From Bugula neritina (Eukaryota > Bryozoa > Gymnolaemata > Cheilostomatida > Bugulidae), in NCBI GenBank assembly GCA_964035545.1, contig CAXIUT010000151.1:1-33652 (forward strand): DNA of 33,652 nt, given 5' to 3'. Under the pieces are notes generated by a model that had not been told where the DNA came from, searched no databases, and was given only the letters and a program-made list of their open reading frames with translations. A program made the translations under genes and the position numbers. Position 1 is the first letter of the stretch; the number at the start of each line of letters is the position of its first letter. Below are positions 11,611 to 22,392 of this stretch, piece by piece.

Positions 11611-13833
11611 TTGTGGAATGGTCGCCAGTTGAATAATCCTTTTTGTGTTAAGATGTTTATTTTATCATTGAAACTAAATGCATGAAAAAATGGTAATATT
11701 TTTAAGTTTATTTATTTCTATTATATTTCTTTTACTATTGAAAAATTTTATTATATTTTTTAGTGCATTATTTATTCGTCTTTTTAAGGAATATTTAATG
11801 GTAAATAATGACAATAGTATTTAGCAAGTACTTCATTATAACTTAGTATAAATACATTTTTTCCTAAACTATCCAAATGAACGAATTTCACCTAAGCTGG
11901 TGTTGATAAAGACTGCTTACAATGCCAAAATTAGTCAGTTTATGTGTCAAATCTAGATAGAATTACAAGTACATGTCAATAGTAGTTACAGTTTGGAGAG
12001 TATCAGAGCCTCCAAATAGCAATATTTTTGAGCCAACTAAGACAGCTTTACCTCCTGTTCGTTCTGATGGAAGATTAGGAAGAGTTATCCATTTTTACTC
12101 TTCAAAAGAATATTTTTAACAATCTCTAAGAATATCTCCTGATTAATTTTTACCTCCAAAAAGATAGACGTTTTTGGAATTACTACAAATGGCAAATTGA
12201 TATTTTTTTGAACTCATTTTAGCTAGCTAGATTGCTTTGTTTGTACCAGTATAATAAACATAAGCTGCTTTAGAAGGTTTTTATCCCAGAGAGTCAATTC
12301 CTCCACAAACAAAGTATTTACCTTCCATGATTTTAGTTACTCCCATTTGGCATCTTAGTCTGAGAGTCATAGGTACTACTTTTTTTTTTAAGACCCATTT
12401 ACTTAGATTTACTTATAAAATACAAGGGAAATTATCATTTCCAAAGATAAGATATTTTTAGAAATCGTGATTATTATCTGTTTTAGCTAGAAGAGTTTAA
12501 TCAAAAGTAACTTCAAGGGTTTATGATGCCATTTGATATGAGTTGATATCATCAACTGACACAAATTAATTATAGCTGAATTGATGATCTTTCCATTTTC
12601 TATCTTTTAAGTTGTATTTTTAAAAACTATCTTGAAAGTCACCTCCAAACACATAAATCAGATCATTTAGCTTGACTCCTTTTTGAAGAAGTCGCTAGCT
12701 TTTCATAGTAGAGTCCCAAATATAAGTCTAATCTGCCAAATTAATCTTTATTACTGATTTCAAAGAACCAAGTTACATGTTTCCTCCCATCAGCAATATC
12801 TAGTTAGGTTTATTGGAAAAAATGAGACCTGCTTAAATTCCTCTATGTAGTTTGACCTGACTAAGATGGAGAGTACATTGAGGTTTTCCCAATAGTTTTT
12901 AAAGGGATCATATACTTCGATAGTTTTTGATCTTTTTTGTTCTCCTGAATATCCTCCAAAGATATAGATTTTGCTTTTGAAGATGAGTGAGAATCCTGTG
13001 GATCTAGTGGTTTTCATGGGAGTAATATCTCTCCACTTTTCTAGCTAATTATGGAGATATTTACTTTATTCGATACTGTACTGTTAGCAAGAGTTAAGTA
13101 GTTCTTCGTTTTATCCTCTTCCTCCAAAAACATAAATATAGCCTAGTTTTCCTATTTTGAAGTAAACTCCCATATGACTATATCTTTTGTGTCTCATGCA
13201 ACTGAGTTTGTCAAATTTATTGCCTACCAGGTTGTTATTTCCTTTTTTTCTTCTAGGTTGAGGTTATTCATTTGCAATTGATGAAACTCTGAAGAAAAAT
13301 GCTTCTTAGGAGATATAATCGAATTGAAAGTTGACTCCTCCGCAAAGAAAGATGGTTTCATCGCTAATAAAGGTAATAAACATGAAGTTGTAGGGAGGAC
13401 GAGAATGGGTGTTGAAGAGGTTAGATGCTAACATTTCTTGAGATTATTCAAAGATTATATCTTTGGGTTGGTATTTGTGAGGAGTGTTGGGTTCGATTTG
13501 TCGATTGGAGAGTATAGAAAACTGCATTTTTTAGCAATCAAGTAAAAGTATTTTTCTTTAGCTTTATGATTGTCCAAAAATAAAAGCTTTACCTTATGGG
13601 ACAGGTTTCATAGGTTAGTGTTTTAATTATTAGGTAGCTGCTGTTAGTACTCTATCTTCTTCTTTTTTGATTTATGGTGATTATTGGATAATAGGACTAT
13701 CGATTTGGTTGACAGACTTGACTTCTGGAAGTTATCCTAGCGGATCATGGGACTGGGCGGGTAAGATGACGATATTGGGATTGCTGGGAGGGACTACTTA
13801 ATCTATTTGAGATGTAGTTGAGGCACAACCCAT
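11611..13833 (-). CDS. Kelch-repeat protein with N-terminal MGCAS, 3' end missing
   Basis: About 727 codons of a kelch beta-propeller protein. Repeats with the GG pair are visible as IFLCGGVN, YIYVFGGRG, IYIFGGYSG, ILLMGGNME, IYVFGGDFQ, YFVCGGIDS, VYLFGGKNE and ILLFGGSDT. The start MGCASTTSQ is a typical N-myristoylation signal with an adjacent palmitoylatable Cys, so membrane anchoring is likely (inference). Introns of exactly 20 nt lie at 12857-12876 and 11953-11972; removing them restores continuous blades (VKLHRGIEAGLIFSNKPNEI; TIDIFDTETDEFW). No TGA is reached: the frame runs to the edge of the telomeric array (GLFNWRPFHN), so the C terminus is cut off. It starts 47 bp after the stop of the upstream kelch-PPP gene on the same strand. 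The exact substrate or partner is unknown. Confidence 0.85.
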
Positions 13834-13880
13834 TCAAACTCTAAATAAGTTTAGAAATTATAATGCATAGTACTTCATTA

Positions 13881-16411
13881 TCACATTTGGAACATATTAT
13901 TCCGAATATCTGCTTCTACACTGGTAAAGGTGATATTGCTTTTGACTGATATATCTGAGACCCAATTGGTTCGTTTGGTCGGATTGCCATTCATCAGATA
14001 GGGAACTAATGATAGGTTTTTGTTTATTTTTAGGATGCCTGCTTTGTTGTTTGAATTTGCATAGTTAGGAACAGAAAAGATGCTTAGAGTTGGGTGTTAT
14101 TCATCTACTCCATGGGGAAGACCGTCTCTGGTATTGATTAGCATTTCAACTCCATTATTTTACAAAAATTATTAGATTTATTCTTAGGAACATGATTTAG
14201 ATTAGTAATTTAACCTTTTCTAGTCTTTAGTGCCTGACCAAAGTACATCCATTACGATTTGACTATTTCTGACTTTGACTGGTCTTACTATATCTTTAAT
14301 ATCTGACAAACTATCAATAGAACCTACTCCACTATGCAGACATAAAAATTTATCTTCAATCGCTGCTGCTAGTGGAAGGCAATCAAAGAAGTTATTAATG
14401 TGATTGAAGACACTGTTTAGATCGTTTATGTTCTATCCTAATCTGATAGAACACTCTTATCCTAATCCACATATTCTATTGATAGTTGAATCTTAATGTT
14501 TTCCTCTGAGAAGTGTGATATGTTCAGGATATTTTATTTTTAAAGCCATGAGTAGACAAATAGTCTAGAGAGAATTGAAACCTTTATCAACATAGTTGCC
14601 CAAAAAGACATATTAGTTGCTTTCCATTTATCTTTCATCTGGGAGTCCAAAGTTTTAAAAAAGACGAAGAAGATCATAAAATCTACCATAGATGCTTCCA
14701 AAGATTTTGACAGGAGGTCTAACTCCTACCAAAGTAGACTATTTTAGCATTAATTTAGAACATTATTGACACAATTTATTGACTTTATCTTTTTTGAAGG
14801 GAAAGAGAGTTGATGTGATATTTTTTTGTTGATGACTAATTAATAAAGTTTTAAGTACTTCTTCTACTAATTCCATAGCATTGATATCAATATATTTACT
14901 ATCTTATTGTAGTATAATGCCTACTTTTTTACTTTGTTCTGCTAAACTATTGACAGCAACTTTTTATATTTTCATTGTATTGGAATTGTCTTAAAAAGCT
15001 ATAACTGCTTAGTTGCTAAGTCTGATATTTTTTATTGAGTTGATGATACGACTTGGAGTTAAATCTCTTTATTTGGTCTTATTGAGGTTATTTGTTATTC
15101 CTGATTTTATTCTTGAATTTCTATAGACTATTTTTTAATTTTAGTTATTTTGGTCTCTTTGTTATTTCTTTATTTTAGACATTATGTTGGTATTTGTTAT
15201 GTTTTGATGATTATTTTGGGTCATATTTTGAAGATTATCGTTTTGTGTGAGAATTTTTCTTTATTTTTATGCCTATTTTGGTTTTATTTGTTGACTTGTG
15301 TTTTAAAGCCAGTTGTTGTTGACTGTTTTAGGTGCTCCCAAAAGAGAACTTAAATTTATAGATATCATTGATTAAAGAGGTTGTGATGCTTGTTCAGGTT
15401 AGAATCCTCCATGTACATAAAGGTTAGTTTTATTGTAAAGAGCAATAGCGTGGCGATATCTGCTGACTGAGTTGGTTCTGATCCATTCTGACTTCTAAGT
15501 ATCATAAAATTCTATTTGAGAGACAGATTAGTCAGGATTATTGGTTCTTCCTCCCATGATGACAAGCATACTGCCCATAAAGCATACAAGATGTTGGTAT
15601 CGACAGATAGGAGTATAGGTTTATGATTTTGGTGGAGTTACCCAGTCCCAACTACCATCTCTGTGTTTTCTTAATCCCCAGATATCGTTTAGTGCTGCGA
15701 CTGTTAGCTCTTTATGAGAACCATTATGATCTTTTTTAGTTTATTTTCTTCCTCCAAATACTACCATCATCCCAAAGGCTGAACCTTACTCACAGATAGC
15801 AGCTGCATGGTAGACTCTTGGACAGGGAGCTATTTTATTTTGGAATTCATATTTTTGCCAAGTGAAGGGTCCTTTGAGAATGTTGAGTAGCCATACATCG
15901 TTTTATGCTTTGTTGCCTGAATTGCCTCCGAAAACAACTAGATGAGGTTTGTTGAAGAGCATAGTATGTCCGTATCTCTGTCCTGGAGTGGAACTCTTAT
16001 TAGAGACTTAAATTATTTTCCAGATGGGTCTGTATTGTCAAAAAGCTTACTCTTTTCTGAGATCGAGGATGTATAGTTAATCTTTGAGAAGGCCTTGGTT
16101 ACCTGATGCAGCTCCTCCATATACAATTAATTGCATATCTGAGACTGCGACAGCTGCATGTGCTGCTCTCTCTGAGGGGATGAATTAGTTTTTGAAGTTG
16201 AGTTTAGTCCATTTGGAGGAGATGAAATCGTAGAGGAAGGTTTCGTTGGTGATGACGAATTTATCTATGTGAGTTGGGTTGTACTGGCAAGAGAGACTGC
16301 ACCTCCAAAGAGTACAGCTTTTGAGTTGGAGACCATGGTGAAGGTATGTCCAAATCTTGGGCTGGGAATATCACCAGTAGTTTTTACTTTTTATGAAGGA
16401 AGGGATCTCAT
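13881..16411 (-). CDS. Kelch-PPP protein (PPKL/BSU1-like) with degenerate phosphatase site
   Basis: 836 aa with one 20-nt intron (16265-16284). ATG 16411 is directly preceded by an in-frame TGA. Residues 1-350 form kelch repeats (RFGHTFTM ... [48 protein letters not shown]). A low-complexity linker follows, then a PPP serine/threonine phosphatase fold. This order matches the PPKL/BSU1 family of plants and alveolates. The catalytic motifs are altered: GDIHGQ is GSIYGR (565), GDYVDRG is GNYVDKG (598), GNHE is GKHE (630), HGG is HSG (686), WSDP is WSGT, and the RAH loop is NTRD (about 754-757). Fold landmarks such as [21 protein letters not shown] and [15 protein letters not shown] remain. Loss of most metal ligands predicts an inactive, scaffolding pseudophosphatase. 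Confidence 0.9.
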
Positions 16412-16499
16412 TCAAAAGTTAACGTTCAATATAATTACGGCAAAATAAATATTTAAAATAAGATGTATTTTAAACAAATATTATGATAGACTATGAATA

Positions 16500-17120
<621 letters not shown>

Positions 17121-17269
17121 TTATTGTTAGTTTAGAATATCGGTATTAAACAGTTATGATAGCTCATACTATTTTAAATTATATAATTGAAAAGAATATG
17201 ACTGGTTTTTATCTGATTGTTTATCATTGATTTATATTATTTATCTTTGTTTATATTGTTTTTATAGTT

Positions 17270-17988
17270 ATGAAGTTGCTTAATATCACTTGGGGATTGC
17301 TAGTTGAAACTAAAAATTACTATCGACAGAGTTTGGGAAGGTTTCTTAGAGAAGCAGGTCTAGAACTAGATCGCAGAGGGTCTAGGATGGTTAAAGATAT
17401 TGCATATCTCTAGCCAATCAATCGACACAGAAATATATTAAACATTTGGTCTTATCGTTTAGCTTTGTCTCCATCAGTCCATGTTGCTCCTAATGCAACT
17501 GTCTATGGCAATGTATCTTTGGCACAAAATGTGTATGTTGGGTTTGGAGCTGTTGTCGATGGATTGAGCAATCCTGTACGAGTTGGAGCTGATACTAAAA
17601 TAGGAGATAATTCTACAGTCCATTCAGCTTTCTGGGTGCCTGAGTAGGCTTTTCCAATGTCGACTACTATCGGTAATAATGTCAACATTGAACATTCTTG
17701 CACCATTAATAACGCTATTATTGATGATGGTGCACACATTGGATTCAAAAGTGTTGTGATGGAAGGCGCTCAAATCGAAAGAGGGTATTTTTTTGTTTAT
17801 TTAGAGTTGTAGTTGCTCCTAATTCTTATGTACCTGCTGGTAGCAGATTACCAGAAAATACTTTATGGGCTGGAAATCCTGTCAAATATGTGAAGAACCT
17901 GGAATCCTTTGAAAACAGACTTGAAAAAGAGCAGAATGAAAGAGATATCAGGTTGTAGATAGAAGAATAGGGGTAGATAAAAGCATGA
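17270..17988 (+). CDS. Gamma-carbonic-anhydrase-like protein (likely complex I subunit)
   Basis: 232 aa with a 20-nt intron at 17785-17804. The protein is a left-handed beta-helix of hexapeptide repeats (VHVAPNATVYGNVSLAQNVYVG; VRVGADTKIGDNSTVHSA; TTIGNNVNIEHSC; AIIDDGAHIGFKSVV; YVPAGSRLPENTLWAGNP), the gamma-CA architecture. Two zinc-ligand histidines are in place (STVH, IEHS). The third, normally in a LHG motif, is Asn (CTINNA), so enzyme activity is doubtful. In plants and ciliates such proteins form a trimer on the membrane arm of mitochondrial complex I; that role is inferred here. The N terminus is Arg-rich and could be a mitochondrial presequence. It lies 54 bp upstream of the NDUFAF6-like gene. 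Confidence 0.88.
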
Positions 17989-18042
17989 TTTATGATAGAA
18001 TCATATCAATCTTATAAGATTTGGTGAGGTTATAAATATATA

Positions 18043-19078
18043 ATGATAGTCAAATTAAAATCGGTTGTTTGTTCGATAAGTAAGAGGAATTTAAGAGGTT
18101 ATTCTTTTGGTAGTATTCAATAATTTACTCCTGAATAGCTTAAAAATTCACAAAAATATGTTTAAGATAATATTCGTAATCGCACATGGATAACTTATAT
18201 GTTGGCAAGTTATTTTCCTGTTCCCCTTCGACCAGCTTTCTATTCCATTCACTTATTTGATATGGAATTAACAAAAATATCTTAAAATGCAAGATAACCT
18301 CCTTTGGGTATAGATTGCTTTATTAAGCTCTTGGAAAACTTGATTTTTGGAAAGATACTCTATTTAGAATCTATAATGGATAAAAACCACAACCATAGCC
18401 TCTATCCATCACTCTTCATCACGCTATCAATAATAACCCTCTTACATATGGCTATCTAACAAGAATGATCCAAGTACGTGCCCATGAGATCACTAATCGT
18501 TCACTATCGACTATGGGAGAGATGTTGAAGATGGCGGATGATAGTAAGGGAACGATGATAGCTCTTCTTTTGGAGTTGTTGAGGATATAAATTAGTAATG
18601 AGCATATCAAAAATGTGATAGATTACCTTGGACAAGCAGTAATTTTGTTGATAGATAGATTGGAATATGTGAGTATATAAGAAGAGTGCCTTTTTCTTTG
18701 AGAAATAATCGTTTTCTTTTGCCTTAGGAAATTTTGAATAGGTATAATTTGACTACTAAAAATATCTGGGATAGAGTTTATGGCAAGCCATCTGAAGAGC
18801 TGTTTGATTGTATTTTGGAAATAGCTTCTCATGCTAAAAAGGCATTTGATCTTGCTGTTCAAATATACAAAGATCATCCTTAATCTTTTCCTTAGCATAC
18901 ATTTAGAGCATTTTTGAAGGGAGTTGAGACAGAATACTATTTATAAAAGCTATAGGAGTATAATTTTAATTTATTTGACCAAAATCTTCACAATGTGAGT
19001 CCAGTGAAGCTTCCTTACCGAGTCTACAATGCAGCTAAGGCAAAGAAATTCAGTGTGGGCATGAGTTTAAAGAAATGA
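18043..19078 (+). CDS. NDUFAF6: NDUFAF6-like complex I assembly factor (squalene/phytoene synthase fold)
   Basis: 331 aa, nearly the length of human NDUFAF6 (333 aa). It has two 20-nt introns (18308-18327 and 18639-18658). The sequence follows the trans-isoprenyl-diphosphate-synthase-like family used by this assembly factor: YMLASYFPVPLRPAFYSI, AREPPLALGKLDFWKD, PLSITLHHAI, LTRMIQVRAHEI, LLELLRI, YLGQAIGICEYIRRVPF and LLPEEIL. The Asp-rich prenyl-diphosphate motifs of true squalene synthases are not evident. In animals the protein is needed for early complex I assembly inside mitochondria. The 5' neighbour is a likely complex I subunit. The stop lies 78 bp before a telomeric array. Confidence 0.9.
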
Positions 19079-19156
19079 TGATATTTAAAAGAGTATTTAT
19101 CTATTTATACAATTGATATATTATATTTTTACACTTATTGATATCTTATTATATAG

Positions 19157-19294
19157 GTTGGGGTTGGGGTTGGGGTTGGGGTTGGGGTTGGGGTTGGGGT
19201 TGGGGTTGGGGTTGGGGTTGGGGTTGGGGTTGGGGTTGGGGTTGGGGTTGGGGTTGGGGTTGGGGTTGGGGTTGGGGTTGGGGTTGGGGTTGGG
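19157..19294. repeat. Internal telomere array 2, (GGGGTT)n
   Basis: The longest array, 138 bp and about 23 perfect GGGGTT units, right-end orientation, ending GGGGTTGGG. It begins 78 bp after the NDUFAF6 stop. Its right edge is fused to an open coding frame that has no start codon. Confidence 0.95.
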
Positions 19295-19599
19295 TCCTAT
19301 CACTATTGGCTGCATATTTTGGATATCACTATTTGAGAAATAGATATCGAACTGTTAAAACTTACTAATCTATCGTAAAAACATCTAAAAGACCATAAAA
19401 GAATGAATTAACTAATCAAGAAATCAACAAGTTGATGAAGACTGCATAGTTTTAAAAATATAAAAAAGAATGCGAGAACGGTAGACTTGGAGGTGTTAGA
19501 TCTGTATAACTGAGCGACTAAGAAGTCAAGAAGAGAGAAGATATACAAGCAGTGATGGATGAGTTAGCAAAGATGTAGGAAGCGATCTTTGATATCTGA
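19295..19599 (+). CDS. Membrane protein fragment, 5' end missing
   Basis: The frame is open from the array edge to TGA 19597-19599, about 101 codons. It begins inside or just before a hydrophobic segment (VLSLLAAYFGYHYL), followed by a basic stretch (RNRYRTVKTYE) and a charged helical tail rich in Lys and Glu (ELSDEEVKKREDIQ). This is the pattern of a small single-pass membrane protein with a cytosolic or matrix coiled tail. No ATG lies between the array and the hydrophobic segment, and translating the array itself gives only Gly-Trp repeats, so the true N terminus is absent. I do not recognise the family. Confidence 0.65.
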
Positions 19600-19717
19600 A
19601 TTTATTTTCTTGTTTTTATTTGTTGCAATATTTCTAGTAAAATATATTGGCGCACATTTGACTATTTATATTTGTCATTTTAGAAGAATATAATAGTGTA
19701 AATAATCATTTTGAGAT

Positions 19718-21009
19718 TCATTAGTGTATGCATAGTTCTTATGATGTCTATAGACCTTTGTATTTATCTATGAAGGGATGTTTTAATATTGTATTTGGAC
19801 ATGGTCGCTTTCCTGGATTTTTTCTTAATATAAAAGTTATAAAACTTCTTACCTCAGGAGATCCTGTCTGCATCTGAAAGTCTTAAGTTACTATTTTAGA
19901 TAAATCTTCTTTTGTTTTTATTTTAAAAGGATTGTCAGAGGTAAGCAACTAATGAGCTAGTGAGCCGATAGCCCAGGAATCTATTTTGTTATTATACATC
20001 ATTCCTTTTAGTATTTATGGAGATAGGTATAATGGAGTTCCACAGATAGTTGATCTACAATCTTTGGGGCAGTGAACAGACCATCCGAAATCACAAATTT
20101 TAACCATTCCCTAAATAAATTAAATAATACATGGCAAAGAACGATATTTTATAACTTTATATCTCTGTGAATGATCTATCTTTCATGCATGTGTTCTACT
20201 CCAAGAGCGATTTCTCTGATCATGATGGAAGTAGATTCTTATGAGAAGGTTTTCTTTTGTTCTAAAAGGTCAAAGAGATGACCATCACATGCCAGTTCTA
20301 GGAAAAGATAAATATTGATTTAATCGCTAAAGAAATCGTAGAGTTTAATAAGATTTGGATGACTTAGGTATGATTGGATTTTTATCTATCTGATGAGTTG
20401 GTTTATGGCTTTTTGGTTTTCTTAAGGACGGTTATTTAGGAGTTATTTTTTGTTGATAACTTTTAAAGCTCCTATAAATCCAGTTTTTATATGGCTAAAT
20501 AACTAATAAAAGTACTTAACAAGGAATACTTATCCGAATTTCCCTTTTCCAAGCTTTTTTATTTTTTTGAACTATGATAGTCTTGAAGGTGGCTCTTGAC
20601 GTTTATTTTTAGGTGTCGGACAGAGTGTAGAGCCAGTTTATCTCAATTTGAACATATCAAGATTGAATGGTTTTTTGAATGATTGTATTTGAGGTTATTC
20701 AAGTAGCAAATTATTATTTTTCAAGTTTGTAAACTTATTTTAATATTTGATTCTATATTAAGACTGATTATTTCTTTTTCTATTTTCGAGCATTTAAATA
20801 AACGATCCTTTCGTTGGTTTAATATTAGGAACTATTTAATGATTTTGTTTTTGTTCATAGATGTGACGGCTGGTTTGAGGGACATTGTATTTATTTTAAA
20901 AAAGAAAATGCTGAGAGTTAGCGAGATGGCTGTTATTGATGAAATCTTGAGTATTTCTGCGAGGTAGTTGTTTAAAGTGGTAGTTGTTTTTGTTTTTCTT
21001 CTATGTCAT
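19718..21009 (-). CDS. Aurora-like serine/threonine protein kinase
   Basis: 423 aa with one 20-nt intron (20111-20130). ATG 21009 follows an in-frame TGA. A basic N-terminal extension of about 145 residues precedes a complete kinase domain: GKGKFGEV (Gly154), ALKV (Lys183), alpha-C Glu208 in REIKI (TAG codon), HRDIKLEN (His281-Asp283), DFGWSVH (Asp300), [10 protein letters not shown] (Glu325, TAA) and [21 protein letters not shown] is the signature of Aurora kinases, which drive mitosis and chromosome segregation. All catalytic residues are intact, so it should be active. Expected Aurora features that differ are KLEN for KPEN and CGTPLY for CGTLDY. Ciliates have several Aurora paralogues; which one this is cannot be told. 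Confidence 0.9.
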
Positions 21010-21231
21010 ATCAATTATTTCAATGGAACATCAAACAATAAAAATCTGATCTTCCAAATAACTTAAACTATTTTATTAAAGTTTTCACTAACTTTCTCAG
21101 GATACATTTCTCACACATATATATCATCTTGAAGCAAGGTAAATCAACAATATCAAAGTCCAGTTCTTTTAAGTATTAAATGCTAAATCTGGTTTTTATG
21201 ATATCAATAAACTATAATACAAAATATACTG

Positions 21232-22352
21232 TCAACTAATAAATGCAAATACTATGTTAAAAACTACTGATTAATGTAATTGATCTGATGAGTAGAGTAA
21301 AAAGATATCATTTTTTTATTAACTATATTTTTATATTTTATAAATCTTTTGAACTTAAACTAGATTAGTATAATTTTTGATGGATTTTGAATTATTTTCT
21401 TTTCTATTTGCTTAATGTTAAATATGAACAATAAGGATTATATTTTCTCTCTACTAATCCATCTTTTAAATAGTCCTTTCTCTTATTTATTACTATGTTA
21501 ATACTAAATTACTTTTAGAAAGCTATTTTATTTTAGCCAATGATAATATCTGTTTAAGTGCTTTACCTGATGGCATTTCTTTTCTCTATGATACTACATT
21601 TTTAATAGATTTCATCAAAGCAGAACGTTGAGATAACAATACTTCTTGTTAATGCTTATCTGCATAAAATTATTCAACTGCACTGTTGTCTTTATGAGTG
21701 CCTTCTTATTTAAATTAAATGATTGGATTTCTTTAAAAATGTAGAAAGCTTTAAACTCTATCTGTTTTGTTTGTTTTGTTATTGTTGGTTTAAGCTTATG
21801 ACATGAAAACGAGTTATGATCTATCTGTGTGGTTAGTTTTATTTCTATTTCTATGTTAAAGATGATATACTTTCTTATTTTTAACATTTATGTTGATAAT
21901 CTATCTTATACTCTAATATTTTTAATCTAATTTTTTATTTATGAATGATTTCTTTTTATTTTATTTGAAATAGATCTTACTTTTTATTCATTTCTAAAAT
22001 TCATTTTATATTCAGTATTTCTTAACTTTTTGTTTCTACTCATTTTTTTTGGCTAGCAACTGTTTTCATTATTTCTTCTTAAAAACATTTATCTATCTAA
22101 ATAATTATCATTTTTATTTTTATTGCTATTATTTGTTAGTACTATTTCTTCGATATCTTTTATTATTTATTTTTGTTAAGATAATTATAATTTATCTCTA
22201 TTTTTTTTGATATTTGATTTGAAAGTAAAGGTATTTTCTAGTTGTTTTATCTTTTTTTGGCAGTTATCTCTTAAATTTAATGGTTTTCTTTATAATTATG
22301 GATCTTTAGAATGTCTTTGATGTGAGGGTATTATTAGACTCGTTATCTGCAT
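21232..22352 (-). CDS. Hypothetical Lys/Glu-rich protein, 366 aa
   Basis: The frame runs from ATG 22352 to TGA 21232-21234 after removal of one 20-nt intron (21851-21870, GTATAT...CATAG), which is needed to join two well-behaved frames. The N-terminal half is very basic and Asn-rich. The C-terminal half has a more conserved look (ERNPIIEFKEEG, ADKHEQEVLLSQRSALMKSI, GKALKQILSLAKIKELSK, LTEEEIRERTIEKMDEE), probably helical. No membrane segment is seen. I do not recognise a family. The gene is divergent from the next gene, with only 40 bp between the two ATGs. In the N-terminal half another frame is also open, so the first exon is less certain than the second. Confidence 0.55.
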
Positions 22353-22392
22353 GTTTATTATTATTAGTAATTTACAATAATAGATCTTATTG
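22353..22392. promoter_or_regulatory. 40-bp shared 5' region of two divergent genes
   Basis: Only 40 AT-rich bases (AATAATAATAAT-like) separate the ATG of the minus-strand hypothetical gene (22352) and the ATG of the plus-strand pseudokinase gene (22393). Both promoters and 5' UTRs must fit here or overlap the coding regions. No specific factor site is recognisable. Confidence 0.4.

Noticed and set aside
12250-12870. Longer 29-nt or 16-nt introns first considered in the kelch gene
   Set aside because: 20-nt introns at 11953-11972 and 12857-12876 restore better kelch blades.
15150-15353. Plus-strand hydrophobic frame of 67 codons
   Set aside because: It is the reverse strand of the Asn/Lys-rich linker of the kelch-PPP gene, which is continuous on the minus strand.
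19113-19368. Open frames through the telomeric arrays giving Gly-Leu, Gly-Trp, Gly-Val or Pro-Thr/Pro-Asn dipeptide repeats (also 11485-11685, 23854-24163)
   Set aside because: They are translations of GGGGTT/CCCCAA in all frames, have no ATG upstream of the array, and are not proteins.
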